Origin: Deltaproteobacteria bacterium
GTDB taxonomy: Bacteria > Desulfobacterota > RBG-13-43-22
Length of the DNA: 42,031 bases
NCBI GenBank assembly: GCA_016208255.1
Contig: JACQYK010000024.1
Coordinates: 1 to 42,031 of the forward strand
Direction: 5' to 3'
Below the pieces are notes generated by a model that saw only the letters and a program-made list of their open reading frames with translations, was not told the origin of the DNA and did not search any database. Below are positions 33,456 to 41,302 of this stretch, in pieces. How positions within the stretch are numbered: position 1 is the first letter of the stretch; each line of letters begins with the position of its first letter. Made by a program: the position numbers and the translations under genes.

Positions 33456-33557
33456 CCATTGCAGGACGATATTGCCTCAGTGGCCTACTGGTACCAGACC
33501 GAACCCCACGCCGGATTTCCCAGGCTGCCGGATAGGGATTATTTAGAGATCATTTAG
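33456..33557 (+). pseudogene. DUF2961 protein, C-terminal remnant
   Basis: Directly after the TAA of the CoA-transferase the same frame reads LQDDIASVAYWYQTEPHAGF, then PRLPDRDYLEII and a stop at 33555-33557. SVAYWYQTEPH-x-x-FP-x-LP is the closing motif of DUF2961 proteins (jelly-roll proteins linked to glycan breakdown). The upstream 300 residues are missing. It is an orphan gene end, so a deletion or rearrangement must have occurred between it and the CoA-transferase gene. Confidence 0.65.
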
Positions 33558-33572
33558 TTTCCATCCGGAAAC
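33557..33572. repeat. GTTTCCGGATG-family motif after the DUF2961 remnant
   Basis: GTTTCCATCCGGAAAC is a palindrome (arms GTTTCC and GGAAAC) starting at the last base of the stop codon. It continues with GGTCCTTTTTCG, which is the reverse complement of sequence flanking the copy at 27698-27713 apart from one base. Confidence 0.7.
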
Positions 33573-33604
33573 GGTCCTTTTTCGCCCTGGCCGTGTCAAT
33601 CTGC

Positions 33605-33649
33605 GGGATTGTTTGTGCGGCGTACCTTTGTACGCCTCCGCGCAATCCC
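33605..33649. terminator. Long hairpin between convergent genes
   Basis: GGGATTG, TGCG and GCGTAC pair with GTACGC, CGCG and CAATCCC around a CTTT loop. It lies between the plus-strand CoA-transferase and the minus-strand carboxylesterase and could end both transcripts. There is no long T run on either side. Confidence 0.55.
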
Positions 33650-33716
33650 TTGATTTCCTTGCCAGGACAAAAAATTCCTCGTTTCCGAATTGGAACCCAT
33701 TAGTTTTACATTCGAT

Positions 33717-33732
33717 ATTTCCGGATGAAAAC
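33717..33732. repeat. GTTTCCGGATG-family motif downstream of the carboxylesterase
   Basis: ATTTCCGGATGAAAAC is the fourth copy of the motif in this window, 50 bases past the stop of the minus-strand carboxylesterase gene, in opposite orientation to the copy at 33557. Confidence 0.65.
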
Positions 33733-33782
33733 TATTTAAAGAATTGGTGAAACTAAGCCCCTCCATCAACTTTATTCCCTTT

Positions 33783-35420
33783 TCATCTTTTATCGATTTT
33801 ATCAAAAAGATCGCAAGCCTCTTTTCGAAGATGGGTTTGGATTTTGAGTTCGATGCCGATCTCCAGGCTTTGGTCGGTGGACTTTTCATAGGCGGGCCAT
33901 TCAGGCAGCCCCGGGCCGTTGGGATTTCCCGTGGCGGCAAAGTTCAGCCAGTAGGTTCGCATGGTTTTGGAAATCCGGCGATCGATTTCCGTAAAGGGAT
34001 TGTTGGCGCCGATATCATGACCAAAGGCGAACCGGATTTCCGCGCCATGAAAGGCACCAAAGTTATAAAGACTCCCGGGTCGGCGATGGGTAAACTGGTA
34101 CAAATAGGCTTTGGAAGAAACCTTTTCCATGGTCCTGGCCGTAGCCCGGGCCGGCCGGGTCCAGACCACATCGGTGGCCAAGCGGTTCAGGGCCGTAGTA
34201 AATTCCGATTCTTGGTATTCGGCATAAAGCTTAAGGATCTCTTTTTCATGGCCGGGGAAGAAATGGGCCACTGAAGAGGCCAGGGTTTTTCCCCAGGTCT
34301 GGAAGGCCCGCAGGAACAGGCTGGCCTCGTCCTGGTTTGATCCGGTAATCAAGGGGACATCGGCCTGCTGCCCGTTTTCATATCGCTTCACCGGATCTTC
34401 CGGTACGGCCCAACCGTCGATGACCGGCCCGGAGATGAAAACCCCATCCGGTATGGTCAGGACACCCGGCGGAGCGAGCAGGGGGGCCGTAGTGGCGTTG
34501 AGGGTTTGAAAGATTTCCTCGGCCTTCTTCCGGCGAAGTTCTTGGAGGGTGTTGCAGCCGAGTTGTTTGGCAATCCGGACCCCTTCCTTTTCCATAGGAG
34601 GAAGTCCGTCATGGGATTTTTTCAAATGACCGATTCCCCGGTAGAGGGAACCGCTCTGGACAATGGCCCGATGGAAAAGACCTCTGGCTAAGGGGGAGAT
34701 CATCAGAAAGCAGACGCTCCTGGCGCCCCCGGATTCCCCGAAGATGGTGACCCGATTCGGGTCTCCGCCAAAGGCGGCGATATTATCTCTGACCCAGCGC
34801 AGGGCGGCTATCTGATCCAGCAGTCCGTAATTGCCGGAGACCTGATGTTCGGATTCGCCGGTCAGTTCCGGGTGAGCCAGAAAACCAAAGACACCGAGCC
34901 GATAATTGATGGTGACCGCCACTACCCCTGCCCGGGCCAAGACCCTTCCGTCGAAGTCGGGTTGGGAGGCCGTCCCCCCGTAGAATCCCCCGCCGTGGAT
35001 CCAGACCATAACCGGCCTTCTTTCATCCGGATTCTTCGCTCCGCTCCAGATATTGAGGGTGAGACAGTCCTCGCTGGTTTTTCCATAATCCCGGTCAAAA
35101 GGGGGGGGCAGCTTTCGTTGAGGGCAAGTGGTTCCGTACTGGGTACAGGCGCGAATCCCTTCCCAGGGGAGTGCCGGCTGAGGGGCTTTCCACCTGAGCG
35201 ACCCCACCGGGGGGGCGGCATAAGGGATGCCTTTAAAGGCCTGTATGTCTTCCATCTTCTCCACCGCCTGGCCGGTAATGAGTCCGGAGGTGATTTTTAT
35301 GGGTTTTGAAATTTCGGAGTTCGGTTGATTCATCTCTTTCCCTCCCGCATTGGCCGTCATGAAAAATACGACTAAAAACACCAAAGAAAACCCCTGGCCG
35401 GCTTTTTTTATAATACTCAT
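33783..35420 (-). CDS. Type B carboxylesterase, exported
   Basis: The 545-residue protein has a signal peptide (FSLVFLVVFFMTANAGG), the oxyanion loop IHGGGFYGG (141-149), the nucleophile Ser230 in TIFGESGGARS, an acid Glu365 in GSNQDEAS and His458 in FGAFHGAEIRFAFG. This is the complete triad of the cholinesterase/carboxylesterase family. Members cleave esters of hydrophobic acids and alcohols, here probably in the periplasm. It is followed upstream by a 128-bp tandem repeat and a second hydrolase gene on the same strand, so it may be cotranscribed with it. Confidence 0.92.
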   Translation of the reverse strand: MSIIKKAGQGFSLVFLVVFFMTANAGGKEMNQPNSEISKPIKITSGLITGQAVEKMEDIQAFKGIPYAAPPVGSLRWKAPQPALPWEGIRACTQYGTTCPQRKLPPPFDRDYGKTSEDCLTLNIWSGAKNPDERRPVMVWIHGGGFYGGTASQPDFDGRVLARAGVVAVTINYRLGVFGFLAHPELTGESEHQVSGNYGLLDQIAALRWVRDNIAAFGGDPNRVTIFGESGGARSVCFLMISPLARGLFHRAIVQSGSLYRGIGHLKKSHDGLPPMEKEGVRIAKQLGCNTLQELRRKKAEEIFQTLNATTAPLLAPPGVLTIPDGVFISGPVIDGWAVPEDPVKRYENGQQADVPLITGSNQDEASLFLRAFQTWGKTLASSVAHFFPGHEKEILKLYAEYQESEFTTALNRLATDVVWTRPARATARTMEKVSSKAYLYQFTHRRPGSLYNFGAFHGAEIRFAFGHDIGANNPFTEIDRRISKTMRTYWLNFAATGNPNGPGLPEWPAYEKSTDQSLEIGIELKIQTHLRKEACDLFDKIDKR

Positions 35421-35452
35421 GATTGATATCCTCGTAAAAAGTCAAAAAACGA

Positions 35453-35717
35453 CTTTTTGCTCGGCGGGAAAGGGCTTCCCCTCTCCCGCCACTTGAAGTG
35501 AATTCAAGTGGTTCCACCTTCACCCCAGGCCGGGACTTAATCGTCCTCGGCCTGCTGATGGACTTTTTACAAGTCCATCAGACATTATTCTTTTTGCTCG
35601 GCGGGAAAGGGCTTCCCCTCTCCCGCCACTTGAAGTGAATTCAAGTGGTTCCACCTTCACCCCAGGCCGGGACTTAATCGTCCTCGGCCTGCCGATGGAC
35701 TTTTTGCAAGTCCATCA
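35453..35717. repeat. Two 128-bp direct repeats, 98 percent identical, separated by nine bases
   Basis: Copies lie at 35453-35580 and 35590-35717 and differ at only two positions. Each holds three nested inverted repeats: GGCGGGAAAGGGC with CTCTCCCGCC, ACTTGAAGT with ATTCAAGT around GA, and GATGGACTTTTT with GTCCATC. The second copy ends four bases before the CocE-like gene's stop codon. No ORF is present. The near identity implies a recent duplication. Confidence 0.9.
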
Positions 35718-35720
35718 TGA

Positions 35721-37451
35721 TTATTCCTCCGGAATCACAGGCAGATCGATATAAGAGGCATAGGCTGATTCGTGAAAGATGGTCTGCATGGCCGGAATTC
35801 CTTTGGCATCCTGGGCAAAGGGGTTTCCGGTGTTCATGTTGCGGTCGATCCTGGGGAAATTACTGCTGGTGATATCCAGACGGATCCGGTGTCCCTTACG
35901 GAAAAGGACACTCGTTGCCGCCAGATCGATGATGTATTCCACCACTTCCCCGGGAGTGACCAATTCCGGTTTAAGAAGCGATTTTCTGTACCTGGCCCTG
36001 ATTTGCCCTTCGGCCAGATTATAGGCCGCCCCATTGGGATAAACATTAATAAGCTTGGCCGTGAAGTCCGTGTCCCGGACCGAAGTGGAGGCAAAAAGAT
36101 GTAATTTCAATGGACCGGTAATTTCCATATCGGCCTTGAGTTCCGGGGTGGTATAGCATAAGACATCGTGCCGTTTCTCGATCGGGGTCTGATCAATAGG
36201 TCCCGGCACCAATCTTCCCGTAGGCAGGTTTCTGCCACCCAGGGTCGGCACCGGATTAAGAGGATCATAGATGAAAATATCCGGGGGTTCGTTAGCCGGG
36301 TCCTCCCGGCTGAGCAGGCCGTCACCGGAGGCCGTTTGGGCTCGTCCTCCGCTGTGCAGATAGAAGCGCTGCCAGTCGGTTTGGGACAAAGGCCACTCCT
36401 CGGCCTTTTTCCATTGATCCAGTCCAATAACAAAATAGCGGACAGCCGGGATTTCGATATTTTCTCCCTTCATATATTTATCAAAAAAGGCGATATGGTG
36501 CTCCTTGGCAAAGGAGGAAATACCACGGGCCAGGGGTCCGAAATGCAAATCACCGGCATAAGGTAACAGATATCTGGCGTGAACCCAGGGACCGCAAAAG
36601 GCATGCTGGCCTTTTCTAGCCAAATCGGAGCCGCCCTTCCGGCGCATATTGAGAAAATTGGTAAACAGAGATCCGCTGAAGAGATCGTACCAGCCGGAGG
36701 CATGGAAACAGGGGACTTTAACCCTGGAATAATCCCAGTAGAGACCCTCCTCCGTCTTAAACAGGGCCAGGATGGCTTCCACCCTTTCAGGCTGAAATCC
36801 CTGGGAGATTCCTTCGAAGTTGAAATAAGGGATCTCTTTGATGGGAAGGTAACTGCTGACCTCAAGGGGATGGAACAGTGCCCAGGTAACGGATTCCCGC
36901 ATTTTTGATACGTCTTTACCCTGTTTTTCCAATTTGTCGATCATGTCCACGGCCATGGTGGCAAACCAACTGATGCTCTGTTCCCACTCGATATGGCCGC
37001 TCATCCGGGTTTCGCTCAGAGGTCCGGCCGTGGTAATCTGAGGGGCGATGGCCTTCAACTGGGGAGGTGCCTCCATGGCCGTCTGCCACTGGTTGCGACC
37101 CAAGTAAGATGCTCCGAACATCCCCACCTGGCCGTCGCACCAGGGTTCCGAAGCAACCCATTCCACTGTGTCATAGCCGTCCTGTCCCTCCTGACCGCCG
37201 GGGAAGAACTGTCCTTCGGAGGCAAACCGGCCCCTGGTGTCCTGAATGACGAAGGCATAACCGGCAAAGGCCCCATCCACGGCGGATAAGTATTCGCTGT
37301 CGGCTGAGTTCAGCTTGTTATACGGCGTCCGCACCAGAATGGCCGGATGTTTCTCCTGGTTATCAGGTCTGTAGATATCGGCATAAAGGGTAATCCCGTC
37401 GCGGGTTTTCATGGGAATATCCCGGTCTATGCGGATGGATTTCGTTTTCAT
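35721..37451 (-). CDS. CocE/NonD-family hydrolase (X-Pro dipeptidyl-peptidase-like)
   Basis: The 576-residue protein has an alpha/beta hydrolase domain with TRDGITLYADIYRP, IQDTRGRFASEGQF and the nucleophile Ser115 in GMFGASYLGRNQW. The Asp/His part lies in the RYFVIGLDQW and FCGPWVHARY regions, and a C-terminal jelly-roll domain (about 390-570: LKLHLFASTSVRDTDFTAKLINVYPNG) follows. There is no signal peptide. CocE and relatives cleave esters such as cocaine or acylated antibiotics, others cut peptides. The start at ATG 37451 has a GGGAGGT site 13 bases away, a little far. Confidence 0.9.
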   Translation of the reverse strand: MKTKSIRIDRDIPMKTRDGITLYADIYRPDNQEKHPAILVRTPYNKLNSADSEYLSAVDGAFAGYAFVIQDTRGRFASEGQFFPGGQEGQDGYDTVEWVASEPWCDGQVGMFGASYLGRNQWQTAMEAPPQLKAIAPQITTAGPLSETRMSGHIEWEQSISWFATMAVDMIDKLEKQGKDVSKMRESVTWALFHPLEVSSYLPIKEIPYFNFEGISQGFQPERVEAILALFKTEEGLYWDYSRVKVPCFHASGWYDLFSGSLFTNFLNMRRKGGSDLARKGQHAFCGPWVHARYLLPYAGDLHFGPLARGISSFAKEHHIAFFDKYMKGENIEIPAVRYFVIGLDQWKKAEEWPLSQTDWQRFYLHSGGRAQTASGDGLLSREDPANEPPDIFIYDPLNPVPTLGGRNLPTGRLVPGPIDQTPIEKRHDVLCYTTPELKADMEITGPLKLHLFASTSVRDTDFTAKLINVYPNGAAYNLAEGQIRARYRKSLLKPELVTPGEVVEYIIDLAATSVLFRKGHRIRLDITSSNFPRIDRNMNTGNPFAQDAKGIPAMQTIFHESAYASYIDLPVIPEE

Positions 37452-37504
37452 ATGATTTTATGGACCTCCCTGTCAGCTGGTTTTTCTTCTTTGAATCTTG
37501 GAAG

Positions 37505-37534
37505 AGTAAACAAAAAAATCTTTTGGGTTGTCAA
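37505..37534 (-). promoter_or_regulatory. Possible promoter for the CocE-like gene
   Basis: On the minus strand TTGACA (37529-37534) and TTTACT (37505-37510) are 18 bases apart, about 55 bases upstream of the start codon. The -35 box is perfect and the -10 box matches four of six. Confidence 0.4.
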
Positions 37535-37585
37535 GGAAATAAAAAAGGTATCAATTGAACTTTTTGAAATTCAAGTGCTATCTTT

Positions 37586-37783
37586 GACAGGATTTACAGG
37601 ATTGTCTTGATTTTGTGCCTTTCGACCTGTCTGCATGTAAACAAGCAGACAAGCATGGGGAAGAAAGGCACAAACGGAATCGTCCTTCTGACCGAAGCAT
37701 TAATTTTAGCCGGAAGCCGATTGTGGCTGCTCAGGGTCTTCCGGAGCCTGAGCAAAATATCTGTAAATCCTGTAGATCCTGTC
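37586..37783. repeat. MITE-like element, full copy B
   Basis: It begins GACAGGATTTACAGGATT and ends AAATCCTGTAGATCCTGTC, with TTTTGTGCCTTTC...GAAAGGCACAAA and GCTGCTCAGG inside, as in 22823-22984. It is 36 bases longer than copy A because of extra sequence around the hairpin. It holds no ORF. Confidence 0.75.
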
Positions 37784-37921
37784 GGGTAATTTTTTTTATA
37801 AGAATAAAGTTTTAAAAAAAAGAGAAGGGTTCTTGACTCCCCTGATATCTCTTTTCCCGTCTCTCAACTTTTTCTTTTTTGACTGAAATTTTAAAAGACT
37901 TATGATAAAGGAGAAACCATT

Positions 37922-38572
37922 ATGTCAAGATCCCAACTGATACTGACCTGGTCGGCGGCTGTTTCCGCTGCGGGCCTTCTCTTTTCGGAAACCTTCGGGC
38001 TTCGGGTCCTGATTTATGTCTTTAAACCCTTGACCATGGTCTTTATTGTCGCCGTCGCCTTGATCGGAATGAAAGGAGATCGTAAATTTTATGGCACCTT
38101 CGTTCTCCTGGGACTGCTTTTTTCCCTGCTGGGCGATATCCTGCTCATGCTTCCCTCAAATTTATTTGTCCAGGGGCTGGTCAGTTTTTTAATCGCCCAT
38201 CTTTTCTATATCCTGGCTTTTTCCAAAGGCCGGAATCTGAGATTGAAAACCCTGTCCTGGCTGCCCTTTCTGCTGTTAGGAGTTCTGATTTACGGGTTTA
38301 TGCTGCCGTCTCTGGGAGAGATGACGATCCCGGTGTTGTTTTATATGATTGTCATTTTGACTATGGGCTGGCGGGCCTATACACGATGGGGTTAGAACAA
38401 GACCAGGGAGGCAAAATGGGCCCTGATCGGAGCCATTTTGTTTATAGCCTCGGACACTGCTTTAGGCATTAACCGGTTTCGTTTTCCCTTCGAATGGTCA
38501 ACCCTGATCGTCCTGGGCACCTATTTCCCGGCCCAATGGTTTATTGCCAGATCAGTTAGATCAGGGGATTGA
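37922..38572 (+). pseudogene. Lysoplasmalogenase (YhhN/TMEM86 family) with an in-frame TAG
   Basis: From ATG 37922 (behind AAGGAG) the frame encodes several membrane helices: VLIYVFKPLTMVFIVAVALI, FVLLGLLFSLLGDILLMLP, SFLIAHLFYILAF and PVLFYMIVILTMGWRAY. A TAG at 38393-38395 (codon 158) interrupts it, and the same frame continues REAKWALIGAILFIASDTAL, GINRFRF and LGTYFPAQWFIARS to TGA 38570-38572. The continuation is the normal C-terminal part of YhhN proteins (DSxLAINRF, TYxxAQ motifs). One base change, for instance CAG to TAG, explains it. Intact members are inner-membrane proteins that cleave lysoplasmalogens. Confidence 0.8.
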
Positions 38573-38665
38573 AGCAACCCGGAAGAACCAGATTATTTCA
38601 TCCAGGAGCCTTTAGAGAATTGAAGTTAATAATTAACAGAAAAGCTATATAAAAGGAGAAGCCAG

Positions 38666-39232
38666 ATGATTAAAGAATTAGTCTTGAAGAACCGTAGTCG
38701 CCGACGTTTTCATGAAGAGGTCATCATTAATAAAGAAACATTAAAGGAACTGGTGGACCTGGCCCGGTGCTCGGCCTCGGGGGCCAACCGGCAACCCCTG
38801 AAATACCTCCTTTCCTGGGAAAAGGAAAAGAGCGCCAAAATCTTTCCCAATCTTTTTTGGGCGGCGGCGCTCAAGGATTGGAAAGGGCCGGTTGAAGGGG
38901 AGCGGCCGTCGGCCTATATCATCCTTCTCGGGGACAAGGAGATCAGCGAGACCTTCGGGGTTGATCATGGAATCGCCGCTCAGAGCATCCTCCTCGGTGC
39001 CGTTGAAAAGGGCCTTGGCGGATGCATGCTGGGGGCGATCAATGTAAAAGGTTTGCGTGAGGCCCTTCAAATCCCGGAAAAATATGCGGTCCTGCTGGTC
39101 ATCGCGCTCGGCCAGCCGAAGGAAGAGGTGGTTCTGGAAACGGTTAAAGATAACCAGACCAATTACTGGCGGGACAGCCAGGGGGTGCATCATGTGCCTA
39201 AACGTCCATTAGAGGAGATCATTATTGAATAG
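38666..39232 (+). CDS. Nitroreductase family protein
   Basis: The 188-residue protein starts behind AAGGAG. It has the FMN phosphate-binding opening VLKNRSRRRF, the segment DLARCSASGANRQPLKYLL, DHGIAAQSILLGAVEKGLGGCMLGAIN and the closing VLLVIALGQPKEEV with a C-terminal WRDSQGVHHVPKRPLEEII tail. All are typical of small FMN-binding nitroreductases that act as homodimers on quinones, nitro compounds or double bonds. It follows the broken lysoplasmalogenase gene but has its own ribosome site. Confidence 0.88.
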   Translation: MIKELVLKNRSRRRFHEEVIINKETLKELVDLARCSASGANRQPLKYLLSWEKEKSAKIFPNLFWAAALKDWKGPVEGERPSAYIILLGDKEISETFGVDHGIAAQSILLGAVEKGLGGCMLGAINVKGLREALQIPEKYAVLLVIALGQPKEEVVLETVKDNQTNYWRDSQGVHHVPKRPLEEIIIE

Positions 39233-39276
39233 CGAAAATCCATACTTCTTTTTTCAAGGGAACGGGATATGCAATA

Positions 39277-40140
39277 TTAAGGTTTGAACCCCTCCACCAG
39301 TCCATTCATTCGTTGATCAGGCTGTATCAGGTTGACTTTAATAAAACCGGCCGATTCGAGTGATGACTTAATTTCGTCAAAAGAATAAGTACCGCCTCCT
39401 GAAGTCACAACCAGCATATTCACGGCAAAAAAGACTCCGCTGGCAGGCTGGGTATGATCCGAACTCATGACATGGTCACGGATTACCAGTCGTCCTCCCG
39501 GAAGAAGGGCACGGAATATCTTTCGATACAGTTCAATATTTTGTTCCGGGCTATTTTGATGAATAATAGCCGAAAGCAATGCCAAATCATGTCCTGTTGG
39601 AAGTTCATCCTTATAAAAATCACCGGCAACCAATTTGATTCGGTCAAGCAAACCGGCAGAGGCGAGTCGCCGTTGGGCAAGGTTAATTACCGACGGCAGA
39701 TCGAATATAGTGGCGATCAGGCCGGGAGAGGCATCGAGGAAAGCTTGTGTATATGACCCCGAGCCACCGCCGATGTCGAGTAATTTTTTGGCCTTTCCTG
39801 GTTTTATCGCTGCCACTATCCCGGGAGCCATCTTAGAAGCGATGACCTGCATGGCCCCAATAAAAGCCTCCTGTTCGCTTTCGTTGATGTCCAATCCGGT
39901 TGGTCTGGTTCTATCTTTTCCATGGCGTATAATAACAGTCAAACCCGACCACCTTTTCCATCCGCCTACACTTAACATAACCATGGGCATTATCGAAGTC
40001 GGTGATCCCTTTGACAATAAAGAGGCTACTTCGGCTGGACAGTGGTACTTCTCTTCCTTTTTGTCGAGTAAACCCATGGTCACTAGAGCATCAAGCAATA
40101 GGGTAATGCCTCGCAGGGTGAATTCATTCTGTTCTGAAAA
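39277..40140 (-). pseudogene. Class I SAM-dependent O-methyltransferase, 5' end removed by the insertion sequence
   Basis: The minus strand encodes FTLRGITLLLDALVTMGLLD (winged helix), LLDIGGGSGSYTQAFL (SAM motif), LVAGDFYKDELPTGHDLALLS and GGRLVIRDHVM. This fits acetylserotonin/hydroxyneurosporene-type O-methyltransferases of about 330-350 residues. The open frame runs only to a TAG at 40141-40143, and homology ends there, at the border of the insertion sequence. The first 50-60 residues (dimerisation region) are gone. An internal TTG at 40098 could give 273 residues but lacks the dimer part. It is probably inactive. Confidence 0.75.
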
Positions 40141-40234
40141 CTAAAGAGAAACCGGTCGTTATAAAAAATTATGGACAACCGCCTCCAGATGAGTTATAAA
40201 GGGACGTAGTCATACTTCATCTGGGGGTAACCTT

Positions 40235-41302
40235 TTGGATTTGAAAGAGATTTTTATCCGGCCCGTTTGTCTTTCGGAAGAGCAGCGTTATCAGGAACTG
40301 ATGCAGAAGCATCATTACCTGGGGTCCTTGCCTAAGATCAGTGAAACCCTCTGGTACCTTGCCTTCTGGCGCGATCAATGGATAGCTCTTCTGAGCTTTT
40401 CCGCCTCGGCTTTAAAGTGCACGGTACGGGATCGCTGGATCGGATGGAACTTCCGCCATCAGTATGACCGCCTCAAGTTGATCGTCAATAACAGCCGCTT
40501 CCTCATCTTGCCCGACTGGCATCTTCCCAATTTAGGCTCACGTATTCTGTCGTTGTGCCAAAAGCGCCTCCAGACCGATTGGCCAAAGGTTTTTGGACAT
40601 CCCGTCGTCTTGCTGGAAACGTTCGTGGACCCTCAACGCTTCCAGGGAACGGTTTATAAGGCAGCCAACTGGCTCTACCTGGGTGAGACGAAAGGCTTCC
40701 GTCGAACCCGCCAGGGGTACACGGCTAAGGCCTCCTCCCCCAAAATGGTCTTCATCAAACCCTTGCGGGCTGATGCCCGAGCGCTGTTAAGCCAGGCGAT
40801 TCTCCCCTTCCCTTATCAGACAGGAGGTTCTAAAATGATGCTCAATGCTCAGCAGATGCAATCCCTTCCTTCCTTTTTTGCCGAAATCCCTGATCCCCGC
40901 CGAAATCAGGGCCGTCGTCATCGACTCGCCGTGGTTCTGGCCATTGTCGCCGGGGCCTGTCTGTGTGGCATGTGCGGATACAGCGCCATCGCTGATTGGG
41001 CCCAAAGCCTCGGCAAAAATGCCCGACGGCGCTTCGGTTGCCGTTTTGACCAGGGCCGCTACCTCGTCCCCAGTGAATCCATTATCCGCAATGTCCTGAT
41101 TCGCGTCGATCCCGTGCAACTGGACCAAGCCTTGCAGCGTTGGAACCAAGCCTATGCTCAAGAGGACGAAAGTCTGGCCATTGACGGCAAGACCATGTGC
41201 AACGCCATCGATGATCAGGGGCATCAAACCCCTATTCTCAGCGTCGTCGGCCATCAGAGTAAGACCTGCTACACCCAAAAAAAGTCGGTACTCTGCCCGT
41301 AG
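40235..41302 (+). CDS. DUF4338 (DruA-like) domain fused to the N-terminal part of an ISAs1-type transposase
   Basis: The 355-codon frame starts at TTG 40235, six bases after GGGGGT. Residues about 12-185 match DUF4338, the domain of Druantia protein DruA (EEQRYQELMQKHHYLG, WIGWNFRHQYDRLKLIVNNSRFLIL, LGSRILSLCQKRLQTDW, YKAANWLYLGETKG). Residues about 200-355 are the ISAs1 N-terminal region (SLPSFFAEIPDPRRNQGRRH, GACLCGMCGYSAIADWA) and the first DDE strand (SLAIDGKTMCNA). A second start at ATG 40834, behind AGGAGG, would give the transposase alone. The frame runs into an A AAA AAG heptamer and then stops at 41300-41302. The role of DUF4338 here may be DNA binding or cleavage in transposition; this is inference. 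Confidence 0.8.
   Translation: MDLKEIFIRPVCLSEEQRYQELMQKHHYLGSLPKISETLWYLAFWRDQWIALLSFSASALKCTVRDRWIGWNFRHQYDRLKLIVNNSRFLILPDWHLPNLGSRILSLCQKRLQTDWPKVFGHPVVLLETFVDPQRFQGTVYKAANWLYLGETKGFRRTRQGYTAKASSPKMVFIKPLRADARALLSQAILPFPYQTGGSKMMLNAQQMQSLPSFFAEIPDPRRNQGRRHRLAVVLAIVAGACLCGMCGYSAIADWAQSLGKNARRRFGCRFDQGRYLVPSESIIRNVLIRVDPVQLDQALQRWNQAYAQEDESLAIDGKTMCNAIDDQGHQTPILSVVGHQSKTCYTQKKSVLCP
41278..41284 (+). promoter_or_regulatory. A AAA AAG slippery heptamer, possible -1 ribosomal frameshift site
   Basis: In the phase of the upstream frame the codons are CAA AAA AAG, so the heptamer A AAA AAG is correctly placed for tandem slippage. One step back gives GTC GGT ACT CTG CCC GTA GAA, which opens the downstream transposase frame. 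I see no obvious strong pseudoknot just downstream. A one-base deletion in the seven-A run is the alternative. Confidence 0.5.

Noticed and set aside
35453..35717. attC-like sites of an integron
   Set aside because: The copies lack paired core sites of the attC type, enclose no cassette gene, and no integrase is present.
4344..38395. Recoding of TGA (Trp or Sec) or TAG (Pyl) to rescue interrupted genes
   Set aside because: Different stop codons replace different residues, neighbouring intact genes use both as normal stops, and no SECIS-like structure is evident.
40834..41302. Treating DUF4338 here as a Druantia defence system
   Set aside because: Other Druantia genes (druB-E) are absent and the domain is inside an insertion sequence.
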